Shown: positions 1-7,202, counted from the stretch's first letter. The stretch is 9,198 nt of DNA from Halobacteriales archaeon QS_9_70_65 (GCA_003023535.1 PXSC01000150.1:1-9198), one strand, 5' to 3'. Translations and numbers: made by a program. Notes: generated by a model not told the origin, from the sequence alone.

Positions 1-62
1 CCGCCGACGAGGTTCGCGTACGCCCGCTTCAGGATCCCGCTGTCTGGCGTCGGAATGACCAT
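1..62 (-). CDS. 5' end of an unrecognised protein-coding gene (partial)
   Basis: Reading the minus strand from an ATG at 62-60 gives about 20 open codons that run off the window edge, beginning MVIPTPDSGILKRAYANLVG. A T-rich box (TTTTTAG, positions 95-89) lies about 30 nt upstream, where a haloarchaeal TATA box for a leaderless transcript is expected, and this supports the start. I do not recognise the family and 20 residues are too few to assign one. The gene would be divergent from the DUF5797 gene at 208, with the 145 bp between them holding both promoters. Confidence 0.5.
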   Translation of the reverse strand, partial: MVIPTPDSGILKRAYANLVG

Positions 63-88
63 GTGTCACCGACCCACTTCGCAGGCGA

Positions 89-95
89 CTAAAAA
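89..95 (-). promoter_or_regulatory. TATA-like box for the gene starting at 62
   Basis: TTTTTAG on the minus strand, centred about 30 nt upstream of the ATG at 62. The position fits a leaderless archaeal promoter. Confidence 0.4.
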
Positions 96-176
96 CGTTC
101 GGTGGGCCGACCCGTCGAAATAACTCCCGCGCGGGTCGTCAGCCGTCGGCCGACGGGGTCACGCCGGACCCGCCGG

Positions 177-183
177 CTTTTTG
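177..183 (+). promoter_or_regulatory. TATA-like box for the DUF5797 gene
   Basis: CTTTTTG lies 25-31 nt before the ATG at 208 in otherwise very GC-rich DNA. There is no Shine-Dalgarno sequence between box and start, so a leaderless transcript is likely. Confidence 0.45.
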
Positions 184-207
184 TCCGACCCCGCGTAGGG
201 GCGGCCG

Positions 208-690
208 ATGACCCTCTCGGAGCAGGCCCGGTCCCGGCTGACGGATCTCGTCGCCCTCCAGCCGACGAAGAACGCCGAACTGCAGGAGCGGTGGGGGATG
301 GAAAGCGGCAGCGAGGTCCACCGGTACCTAGAGTCGGCGCTCGAGGAGTACTACTACCGCGACGACGACAGCCTCATCCGCGCGACGCCGGCCGCCGAGG
401 CGGAGCTCGGCGTCGAGTCCGGCGACGACGTCGTCCGCGTCCCGGAGCTGCAGGCCCGCGTCGTCGACGTCCTCGCCGGGCCGGAGGCGGAGCCGCAGAG
501 CGTCGTATCGGTACTGCACGACGTCCGGGCGGCAGGGATGGACCCGGAGGTCGACGCCGTCCGATCGGGGCTCCGGAGCCTCCAGGACCGGGGGCTGGTC
601 GAGGTCCAGCGGACGACCGTCCCGGTGTTCCGGCTGGCCGTCGAGCGCGACGCCGTCACCGTCGAGCCGCCCGAGCCGGACGACGACTAA
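208..690 (+). CDS. DUF5797 family protein, two predicted winged-helix-like segments
   Basis: This is a complete 160-residue acidic protein whose sequence I recognise as the haloarchaeal DUF5797 family; its biochemical function is unknown. Residues about 5-60 (LVALQPTKNAELQERWGM..., then a YYYRDDDSLIRAT segment) and about 80-145 each have the helix-helix-helix-hairpin rhythm of winged-helix DNA-binding domains. A transcription-related or nucleic-acid-binding cytoplasmic role is therefore an inference. The C-terminus is a short acidic tail (EPPEPDDD). The ATG start is supported by a TATA-like box 25-31 nt upstream. The gene converges on the minus-strand DUF5787 gene, and the two stop codons overlap (TAA at 688-690, TAG at 689-687). 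Reading frame and length look normal, unlike many neighbours. Confidence 0.8.
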   Translation: MTLSEQARSRLTDLVALQPTKNAELQERWGMESGSEVHRYLESALEEYYYRDDDSLIRATPAAEAELGVESGDDVVRVPELQARVVDVLAGPEAEPQSVVSVLHDVRAAGMDPEVDAVRSGLRSLQDRGLVEVQRTTVPVFRLAVERDAVTVEPPEPDDD

Positions 691-1659
691 CGCCGCCGTC
701 GCCGTCGCCGTCGCTTCCGCGCGAGCAGCCGCTCGGCGGCCTCGCCGGGGCCGCCCTCGACCGGCCAGCCTCGCGTCCGCCAGGCCGGCGGCTCCGGCTC
801 GAAGGCGTCGCAGCCGGTCGAACACTCCGCGGCCGTCTGGCCGCGGCCCTTCGCCGCACACCGCGGGAACGGTCCTTCGGGGTCGACGAGCCGGAAGTGC
901 CGGCAGTCCGTCCGCATCGTCTCCGCGTAGGCGCGCCACCCCCGCTCGTAGGCCCGCTCGGCGATCTCCAGCCGCTTGCGCCGCTTCCAGCCGGGGTCGG
1001 CGTACTCGAAGCGGGCGGCCGGGGGGTCGTCGGGCCGCTCGAGAACACGCGTGCCCGGCGTCTCGACGTCGAGCGACCGCGGGTTCCAGACCGGCTCCGC
1101 CCGGCCGTCGGCGACGGCGAGGATGCCGGCCTCGACCGGCATCGCCTCCAAGAGCGCCGGCTCGACGCCGGCGTCGGTCGCCCGCGTCGCCAGCCAGACC
1201 TCGTCGGCCAGCCCCAGGGCGACGTCGTATTCGAGCTGGTCGGCCAGCGCGTCGGCCGCCGGGGCGTCGAGGTCCGGCTTGTTCTCGATTGCGACGACCC
1301 GGTCGACCCAGTCGGGGTACCGGTAGCGGCGCCGGAGCTCGATCCGTCCCGCCCGCTTCCGCGTCTCGACGAACCCCCTGTTCGCGGCGCGGTGGACCGC
1401 TTCGCGGACGTACCGCCACGGGTAGCCCGGGTCCGGCAGCGCCTCCCGGTAGTAGGCCCACGCGGCCGGCGCGTTGCGGGCGACGTGCAGCAGGTCCGAG
1501 TCGAGCCGCGTCTCGCCGAACGGCGCCCGCCGCCGCAGCGCCTCCTCGGTGGTCTCGACGACGACGGTGTCCCAGCGGCGCGTCGGCGTCGCCGTCGCCG
1601 GGCGGCCAGCCCCGCTCGGCCCACGCACAGACCCGCAGCTCGAAGCCGAACTCCTTCAC
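687..1659 (-). pseudogene. DUF5787 family protein, frameshifted near the N-terminus
   Basis: The gene reads from a GTG at 1659 as MKEFGFELRVCAWAERGWPP..., typical of the haloarchaeal DUF5787 N-terminus. After the GDGDADAP codons (near 1576) the homologous frame shifts to WDTVVVETTEEAL... and stays open to TAG at 687. One extra base, or a loss of 3n+2 bases, explains the shift; a small internal deletion there is also possible. The repaired protein is about 323 residues. It shows a PD-x8-ENK segment (about 115-127), a QLEYDVALGL segment (about 141-150), Cys11 and a C-terminal cysteine set at about 252, 267, 279 and 283. I infer a possible PD-(D/E)XK-like fold with a metal or Fe-S site, but the family is formally uncharacterised. 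The C-terminus ends in Lys plus eight Arg, odd for a halophile. If the shift is real, a downstream in-frame start could yield only an N-terminally altered product. Confidence 0.7.
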
Positions 1660-1773
1660 GGCCGTCGCTGGGAGGGGCGGCGACGTAAGCGGTTCGCTCG
1701 GCCGACCGGAACGTGTGGGACGGCCGGCGACCGTCCGTATCTCGGGGTTCTGGAACGTCGCGCCCGGATGAAA

Positions 1774-1781
1774 GCTTATTA
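1774..1781 (+). promoter_or_regulatory. TATA-like box for the CPVC membrane protein
   Basis: GCTTATTA lies 25-32 nt before the ATG at 1806. It supports that start over the in-frame upstream extension to 1713, whose residues are basic and unlike a signal peptide. Confidence 0.5.
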
Positions 1782-1805
1782 CGGCCCGGTGCCGAGCCGG
1801 CTTCG

Positions 1806-2969
1806 ATGAACTCCGACGGACGCGTCTTACTCTTGTTACTGGCGTCGTGCGTCGTCGCTGCGGGAGCCGGCGCGCCGGCCGCCGCGAGCTCCCCGCCCGC
1901 CCCGGTCTGTCCGGTCTGCGGCGACGAGTACGCGGGGATGTGGGGAGCCGACGACGGATGGACGGTCCCGGACGACCGGACGCTGACCGTCCGGGCCCAC
2001 GAGAACGGAACCGCGACGTGGGTCGCCGACCTCCGCTGGGACGACCCCGCGGACGCTCCCGGGGCCGACGAGGCGGACGCCGTCGAGTCGGCGGCCGAGG
2101 AGGCCTTGGCGGACTCGCGGTACCTCCCCGAACACGAGGCGGTCGCCGTCGACGTGCGCGAGGGACGGACGCGGGTCACCTGGCAGACACCGGGCGTCGT
2201 CGCCGAGCGGGTCGGCCACGGCGTGTTCCGGTCGTTCCACGGCGAGGGAAGCGGTCAGTCCCTCATCATGAACGCCGAGGAGCTCGTCGTCCGGGCGCCG
2301 GCCGGGCAGGTCGTCACGAACGACCCGGCGGTCGGGACCGTCACCGACGACGGGACGGCGGTGCGCGTCGTCGACCGCGACGGCACTAACAGGTACCTCG
2401 ACGACGCCTACGTCGTCTTCGACGACGAACGGGGCGCCGCGAGCAGGATCAGGGCGGAACTGGCGATCGGCTCGCTTCTCTGGCCGATCGCCGGCAGGAA
2501 CCTCCTGCAGCACCTCTTCCTCCCGGGAGTCGTCTTCGGCGTCGGCCTCGCCGGGCTCTACGCGGCCGGACGCAGGTGGGGCGCCGACCCGGACCGGGCC
2601 GGGGGGTACGGCGCCGCCGGGGTCGTGGTCGGACTACTCGGGGTCGTCGCCGCGACGGTCGGTCCCGTCCCGTTCGGCTCCAACTCCGTGTTCTCCCTGC
2701 CCGGGATCCTGCTCGCGCTCGCGGCGCTGGTCGCCTTCGGTTGCGCCGTCGCTGCCGGCGACCGGCGGCTGCTCGTCGTCACGGGGGCCGCCGTCCCGAC
2801 CATCGCCCTCGCGCCGATGGTCGCCCGGATCTGGCCGGCCGTCCAGGTCAGCAACCTGTACCTCCTCACGTCGGTCGCCTACACCGGCCTCGCGGTCGCG
2901 GTCGTCGTCCTCGGTGCGCCCTGCTACCTGTTCGGGCTGGCGCTCGGCCGGCGGGAGACGACTCCCTGA
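1806..2969 (+). CDS. Exported N-terminal domain plus five-helix membrane protein with CPVC motif
   Basis: This is a complete 387-residue protein of a family I do not recognise. Residues 7-27 (VLLLLLASCVVAAGAGAPAAA) form a signal-peptide-like hydrophobic stretch. Just after it, residues 35-38 are CPVC followed by GDEYAGMW, a thiol/zinc-knuckle-like pair placed outside the membrane if the signal peptide works. Residues about 40-225 form an acidic, beta-rich, presumably extracellular domain. Five hydrophobic segments follow at about 233-254, 268-289, 297-317, 321-341 and 350-380, and the protein ends in a short RRETTP tail. The start is chosen because the promoter-like GCTTATTA sits at the right distance and the signal peptide begins there. 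It stands alone: no partner lies within 600 bp downstream. A role in sensing, redox or metal handling at the cell surface is possible but not shown. Confidence 0.75.
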   Translation: MNSDGRVLLLLLASCVVAAGAGAPAAASSPPAPVCPVCGDEYAGMWGADDGWTVPDDRTLTVRAHENGTATWVADLRWDDPADAPGADEADAVESAAEEALADSRYLPEHEAVAVDVREGRTRVTWQTPGVVAERVGHGVFRSFHGEGSGQSLIMNAEELVVRAPAGQVVTNDPAVGTVTDDGTAVRVVDRDGTNRYLDDAYVVFDDERGAASRIRAELAIGSLLWPIAGRNLLQHLFLPGVVFGVGLAGLYAAGRRWGADPDRAGGYGAAGVVVGLLGVVAATVGPVPFGSNSVFSLPGILLALAALVAFGCAVAAGDRRLLVVTGAAVPTIALAPMVARIWPAVQVSNLYLLTSVAYTGLAVAVVVLGAPCYLFGLALGRRETTP

Positions 2970-3569
2970 GGAGGGTCGGGAGATCGGAACACGAGAGTGC
3001 TCGCTTGAAACCGTCTGCTTCGTGGACCACAGGAATACGAAAACGAACGGGCCATCGGCGACGAGACGAGTACCGATCGGCGACCGGAAACTCCCACCGA
3101 TTCTGGCGTCGTCGTACTCTCAACTCACCAGCCGACGTCGTAATCGTACGTGATCCTCGAAGTCCTGCAGCAGTCTCCCTACCTGTACGTGGTCGCGAGA
3201 TCCATGTCACAGTACTGCGTGTCTCACTGTGGGTTCGTCTCCACCGTCGTCGTTCCCTGATCGACACGAACGGTATTCCACCTGAGATCGCCGCTGACGG
3301 AGAACCGCCGATTGATAGATGGTCGCCGCCGTAAGTGTCGGTTCGATCGTCGATGTCCGTATCCGAACTCGTATTCGACTTCGAAGCACCGACCTCGACA
3401 GCGAACTGTCCCCAGTAGCGCTACTTTTCTCCCTCGGCTCGCGCGTTTCGGTCCGCTCTCTCGTGAACCCGTGTGACCGACGACCGTCTCCCGACACCTT
3501 TTTACTCGACTGTTCGATTCTTATTTTATCGTCATTTTTATCAACGCAGATACAAAACGACCGGTATCG
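2970..3569. other. 600-bp gene-free stretch with AT-rich promoter-proximal end
   Basis: I find no supportable gene here. Open frames on either strand give Arg- and Ser-rich, non-acidic translations with no recognisable motif and no promoter-start pairing. Base composition is less GC-rich than in flanking genes, and 3497-3545 contains several T-runs (3499-3504, 3521-3527, 3535-3539). A small inverted repeat, CACAGT/ACTGTG, occurs within about 3207-3236. The stretch could hold a long upstream regulatory region for the Tat propeller gene, or eroded DNA. Confidence 0.6.
3535..3542 (+). promoter_or_regulatory. TATA-like box for the beta-propeller gene
   Basis: TTTTTATC lies 28-35 nt before the GTG at 3570. 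A second T-rich candidate (TTATTTTATC, 3521-3530) is further upstream, so more than one start site is possible. Confidence 0.45.
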
Positions 3570-4770
3570 GTGAGAACGAACAGACGGGGGTTCCTACGAG
3601 CGACCGGAAGTGCATGTCTGATCGGAGCGGTCGGCAACGCTGACGCCGCTCCGGATACGAATACGACACGGGGCCGGTGGTCACAGTTCTGTCGGAACAG
3701 CAGAAACACGGGATACGCACCGGAAGTCGACGCGCCGACGTCGAACGTCGGGACGCGTTGGGAGTTCCGAACGGAAGGCTCCGTCGAGTCCTCGCCGGTC
3801 GTAGCGAACGGCGTCGTCTTCGTCGGAAGCGACGACGGCCGACTCGACGCGCTCGACGCGACCGACGGAAGCAAGCAGTGGTCGTTCGACACCGGGTCAG
3901 AAATCCACTCCGCGCCGGCGGTCGACGATGGAACCGTCTTCGTCATTGCACAGGACACGAGCGTCTACGCCCTCGATGCGGCGAACGGCGCGGAGCAGTG
4001 GAGCGTACAGTTTTCCGACACGGGAACGACCAGGGTATCGTCGGTAACTGTGAGCGACGGCGTTCTGTACGTCGGCGTGTCGGGATCCGGCACGTACGCC
4101 TTGGACGGAACGGACGGGAGCCGACGGTGGGGGCGCGAGAGCGTCCAGGCCCGGCCACTACCGACGCCGACAGTCGCCGACGGAATCGTCTACGTCGGGA
4201 CGGGCGATTACGAGCTTCGTGGACTCGACGCCGACGGCGGGGACGAGGTCTGGTCGTTCGAAACCGGTGCCAACGCCGAATCGGCACCGGCGGTGGACGA
4301 CGGGACCGCCTATTTCGGGAGTCTCGACAGGAAGGTGTACGGGGTGGACACGGCCACCGGGACCGAGCAGTGGTCGTTCGAGACCGACTACTGGGTCACT
4401 GCCTCTCCCGCGGTGACCGCCAGCACGGTCTACGCGGGGAGTCGCGACGGGTCCGTCTACGCCCTGCGCAGAGACGTCGGAACGGAGCGGTGGTCGTTCG
4501 ACACGGACGCGGAACGCCGAAACCGGAGACGAACGCTGGGCGCAGCCTTTGGGACGGGACATCGAGTCTTCGCCCGCGGTGGGAGACGGCTCGGTCTACG
4601 TCGGAACTACCGACGGGTCCGTTTACGCACTGTCCGAGGGGCACGCGTCCGACGGAGCGAGTCTCGAGTGGTCGTCGGCGTCGACGGTAGTCGGAGCCGC
4701 CGGGCTACTCGCCGGGACCGGATACACGATCAAGCGATTCCTCGGCGGCGACACCCGGCCCGATGGATGA
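3570..4770 (+). pseudogene. Tat-exported PQQ-like beta-propeller protein with C-terminal anchor, broken by deletion/frameshift
   Basis: From a GTG start the protein begins MRTNRRGFLRATGSA..., a twin-arginine signal, with a likely cleavage after ADA near residue 26. It continues as PQQ-like (BamB/WD40-like PQQ) beta-propeller repeats, each with a W-[SE]-F-[DE]-T strand, SSPAV/SAPAV and GxVYVGS...YALD elements. The repeat tryptophans fall at 3879, 3999, 4128, 4251, 4371 and 4491, a period of 120-129 nt; the next is at 4537, only 46 nt later and in another frame. This points to loss of about 74 bp (3n+2) near 4510-4520. The repaired 3' frame reads NAETGDERWAQPLGRDIESS..., completes a blade, and ends with one hydrophobic helix (STVVGAAGLLAGTGYTI) plus a basic KRF. 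The mature protein was probably a cell-surface propeller held by a C-terminal helix. Such domains bind ligands or act as scaffolds; no enzyme activity can be assigned. The unshifted frame would end at 4829 with an Arg-rich tail. Confidence 0.75.
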
Positions 4771-4830
4771 TCGTATACGATTCGATTCGAACCGACGAGG
4801 GTGCCGCTCCCGATGGTCCCATGGGTTGAA

Positions 4831-4838
4831 CTTTTACC
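4831..4838 (+). promoter_or_regulatory. TATA-like box for the aldehyde dehydrogenase gene
   Basis: CTTTTACC lies 26-33 nt before the ATG at 4864 in the 93-bp gap after the propeller gene, so the dehydrogenase has its own promoter. Confidence 0.5.
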
Positions 4839-4863
4839 CTGTCCGTTCTAGAATTACGCGAAT

Positions 4864-6208
4864 ATGAGCCAGCAGACCAGCGAGCGGACGTACCGCCACT
4901 ACGTCGACGGCGAGTGGGTCGCCGGCGAGGGCGAGGACTTCGAGAGCTACAACCCCGCGACCGGCGAGACGCTCGGGACGTTCCCGCGGGCGACACAGTC
5001 GGAAGTCGGGGCGGCGATCGAGGCCGCCAACGACGCCGCCGAGGCCTGGCGGGACCACTCCCACGTCGACCGCGCGGAGTACCTCTGGGAGATCTACCAC
5101 GAGCTGCGGGACCGCCACGAGGAACTGGGCGAGATCGTCAGCATGGAGTGCGGCAAGGAGATCGGCGAGGGGAAGGCCGACGTAACGGAGGCTTGGCACA
5201 TGGTCGAGTGGGCCGCCGGCGACGCCCGCCACCCACGCGGCGACGTCGTCCCCTCGGAGATCGCCTCGAAGGACGCCTACATGCGGCGAAAGCCCCGCGG
5301 CGTCGTCGGCTGCATCACGCCGTGGAACTTCCCCGTCGCCATCCCGTTTTGGCACATGGCGGTGTCGCTGGTGGAGGGCAACACCGTCGTCTGGAAGCCC
5401 GCCGAGCAGACGCCGTGGTGCGGGCAGATCGTCGCCGAGATGTTCGACGACGCGGACGTTCCGGACGGCGTGTTCAACATGGTCCAGGGGTTCGGCGACG
5501 CCGGCGCCGACATCGTCGACGGCGACGTCGTCGTCGTCACGGAGGAGGCCGACCTCGACGTCGCCGTCCACTCGGCGGTGATGTCGTCGTTCAAGACGAC
5601 GGGTCAGCGCTGCGTCTCCAGCGAGCGGCTGGTCGTCCACGCCGACGTCTACGACGAGTTCAAGCGGCGGTTCGTCGACCTCGCGGAGTCGGTGGCGGTC
5701 GGCGACCCCCTCGACCCGGAGACGTTCATGGGCCCGGTCGTCGACGCGGACCAAGTCGAGAAGTTCCACCGGTACAACGACCTCGCCCGCCGGGAGGGCG
5801 CCGCGGTGCTCGTCGACCGCGCCGACCTCGCCGCCGAGGAGATTCCCGACGGCCACGCCGAGGGTCACTGGGTCGGGCCGTTCGTCTACGAGATCGACTA
5901 CGAGCCCGACCTCCGGTGTCTGAACGAGGAGGTGTTCGGCCCCCACGTCGCGAATCGTCAGCGAGGACTACCGCCAGATCAACCGCTACCGCGACCGCGC
6001 GGAGGTCGGGCTGGCCTACGGCAACCTGCCGTGCATCGGCGCCGAGGTCCAGCTGCCGTTCGGCGGCGTGGAGAAGTCCGGCAACGGCGCGCCGTCGGCC
6101 CGCGGCGTCATCGAGGCCGTCACCGAGCGGACCGCCTGGACGCTGAACAACTCCTCGGAGATCGAGCTGGCGCAAGGACTGTCGGCGGACATCACGACCG
6201 AGGAGTGA
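4864..6208 (+). pseudogene. NAD(P)+-dependent aldehyde dehydrogenase, lacking two internal blocks and frameshifted
   Basis: This is a clear ALDH-superfamily protein, closest by eye to the roughly 500-residue haloarchaeal enzymes of the aminoadipic-semialdehyde-like type. It oxidises an aldehyde to a carboxylate in the cytoplasm; the substrate is unknown. Visible landmarks are the catalytic-site Asn155 in TPWNFP, the cofactor Lys178 in WKPAE, the nucleophile Cys250 in TTGQRC, E-x-F at 356-358, and the C-terminal LPFGG. Lys to Cys spans 72 residues, against 110 in human ALDH2 (Lys192-Cys302). About 38 residues are therefore missing near 5518-5530, including the FTGS loop and the general-base Glu motif (E-[LM]-GG). 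Near 5950 the frame shifts from GPHVA to IVSEDYRQIN..., and the E-x-F to PFGG distance is about 23 codons short, a second loss of 3n+2 bases. The true 3' frame ends at TGA 6206-6208. As sequenced it cannot encode an active enzyme. Confidence 0.88.
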
Positions 6209-6301
6209 CGAGATGACCGTCGACACCGCTGACGGCGGCAGCCGATAATTGGGCCGCCTGAGCTGTCTACGACGAGGCTTCGACCGCGACGGGTGAGAAA
6301 C

Positions 6302-6308
6302 GGTTAAC
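6302..6308 (+). promoter_or_regulatory. TATA-like box for the Doc/Fic gene
   Basis: GGTTAAC lies 25-31 nt before the GTG at 6333. It is weak but in the right place; ATGs at 6316 and 6329 open only very short frames. Confidence 0.3.
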
Positions 6309-6332
6309 GGGCGGCATGAGAAAAGCGGATGC

Positions 6333-6729
6333 GTGACTGACGATTTCGCGTATCCCTCTGTCGAACTCATTTTAGATCTCCACGAACAGATCGTGGCGGA
6401 AGGCGACGCCACGGAACCGGGGGTTCGGTCAGAGGACGCGATTGTCTCCGCGTTGCAGTACATCTCGGAGGGGTTCTTCGGGGAGGTACCCGAAGATTCG
6501 TGGGAAAGCGGTCCACCTGATGCGACTGCTCGTCGCAGAGCATCCGTTCGTCGACGGGGACAAACGAACAGCGCTCCGAACGGTGGTCGTTTTCTACATG
6601 CTGAACGGGTACACGTTCGAATACGGTGATGAAGTTCGGGCCCTCTTGCGCCGCTTCGCGACCGGTGAAGCCGCGGTCGACACGGATACCGCGGTCATCT
6701 ACTTCCGGGCGTGCGCTCGTCGCAACTGA
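6333..6729 (+). pseudogene. doc: Doc-type Fic family toxin, frameshifted in the middle
   Basis: From a GTG at 6333 the product starts MTDDFAYPSVELILDLHEQIV... and has the helical Doc pattern (EPGVRSEDAI, YISEGFFGEVPE). After EVPE (about 6494) the homologous frame continues one register over as KIRGKAVHLMRLLVAEHPFVDGDKRTALRT..., ending at TGA 6727-6729. Loss of two bases, or gain of one, at about 6495-6500 explains it. Repaired length is about 132 residues, normal for Doc. The Fic/Doc core is HPFVDGDKRT (6541-6570); the usual Asn before Lys-Arg is Asp here, which could weaken nucleotide handling. Bacterial Doc phosphorylates EF-Tu; a comparable translation target here is inference. The gene probably acts with the small ORF that starts 3 nt downstream. 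No recognisable Phd or ribbon-helix-helix antitoxin lies upstream in the 124-bp gap. The gene is inactive as sequenced unless the shift is a sequencing error. Confidence 0.75.
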
Positions 6730-6732
6730 TAA

Positions 6733-6933
6733 ATGGACACACTGAGTATGTCTGATAGGACGATGGCGTCCAGCACCGATTCCTCGACGGCGGTCGACGA
6801 CGAAGTCCGCCAGCTGTACGAGCGGTATCTGGCGGCCGAGAGCGACGCCGAACGTCGCGAGATCGCCCTCGAGATGGGGGAGCTCGACGGACGCCGCCAC
6901 GCAGAGATCTACGCAGCACTCGAAGACGAGTAA
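6733..6933 (+). CDS. Small acidic hypothetical protein, candidate partner of the Doc-like toxin
   Basis: This 66-residue frame begins 3 nt after the Doc/Fic stop codon and has no promoter of its own, so it is probably co-transcribed. Starts at ATG 6733, 6748 or 6763 are all in frame; the first gives the tightest coupling. The N-terminal 20 or so residues are Ser/Thr/Asp-rich and look disordered. Residues about 21-66 (VDDEVRQLYERYLAAESDAERREI... ending AEIYAALEDE) are charged and should form two amphipathic helices. I see no Phd, AbrB, ribbon-helix-helix or Fic-inhibitory (S/T)xxxE(G/N) motif. Its position and size fit an antitoxin-like partner, but this is contextual inference only. Codon choice is halophile-like, supporting a real gene. 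Confidence 0.55.
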   Translation: MDTLSMSDRTMASSTDSSTAVDDEVRQLYERYLAAESDAERREIALEMGELDGRRHAEIYAALEDE

Positions 6934-6955
6934 GTGGCCTTTCCTTCGTAGTGAT

Positions 6956-7022
6956 TGCTGTACCTGTTTTACCGGTGGAACCGCACGCCCTCGTGCGGCC
7001 GATACCGAAATGACGTACAGCA
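6956..7022. repeat. 67-bp imperfect inverted repeat with perfect inner hairpin
   Basis: The outer arms TGCTGTAC (6956-6963) and GTACAGCA (7015-7022) are perfect 8-bp complements. The tip is a perfect 7-bp stem, CCGCACG (6981-6987) with CGTGCGG (6992-6998), closed by a CCCT loop. Between them TTT...CGGT elements can pair with bulges. The whole segment could fold as one long hairpin about 20 nt after the small ORF. Confidence 0.55.
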
Positions 7023-7029
7023 GTCGGTA

Positions 7030-7078
7030 TCAATCCGCCAGAATAGCCGGGGGGTCATCCGACAACCTGGCGGACTGA
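7030..7078. repeat. Inverted repeat with 12-bp arms (11/12 match)
   Basis: TCAATCCGCCAG (7030-7041) and CTGGCGGACTGA (7067-7078) pair at 11 of 12 positions around a 25-nt loop. It starts 8 nt after the previous hairpin. Confidence 0.5.
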
Positions 7079-7202
7079 ACAGGCGAGCCGGCCAAGAGCG
7101 TTCGAGGTGGTCACGGAGTCCGTTCGCCAGAACACGGTCGAACTACTTCCGTCGTGCGTAGACACCGGCTGCTCGCGGGCGCGGAACGAAGACGAAGCGG
7201 GA

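Noticed and set aside
102..1688. Long plus-strand open frame of 528 codons
   Set aside because: Translation is Arg/Pro-rich, basic and motif-free; it is antisense or out of frame to DUF5797 and DUF5787, as expected from GC-rich DNA lacking stops.
656..2179. Long minus-strand open frame of 507 codons
   Set aside because: Ser/Arg-rich low-complexity translation overlapping real genes; no promoter or family match.
2866..3267. Minus-strand open frame across the 3' end of the membrane protein gene and the gap
   Set aside because: Basic, Arg/Thr-rich composition unlike a halophile protein, no recognisable motif.
3207..3497. Minus-strand open frame inside the 600-bp gap
   Set aside because: No promoter at the right distance and Arg/Ser-rich sequence; other frames gave nothing recognisable either.
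6213..6248. Eleven-codon ATG frame just after the ALDH stop
   Set aside because: Too short and without family, promoter or conservation evidence.
7030..7100. Possible tRNA because of stacked inverted repeats
   Set aside because: No T-loop GTTCRANNC sequence, no cloverleaf arm spacing and no plausible anticodon arm.
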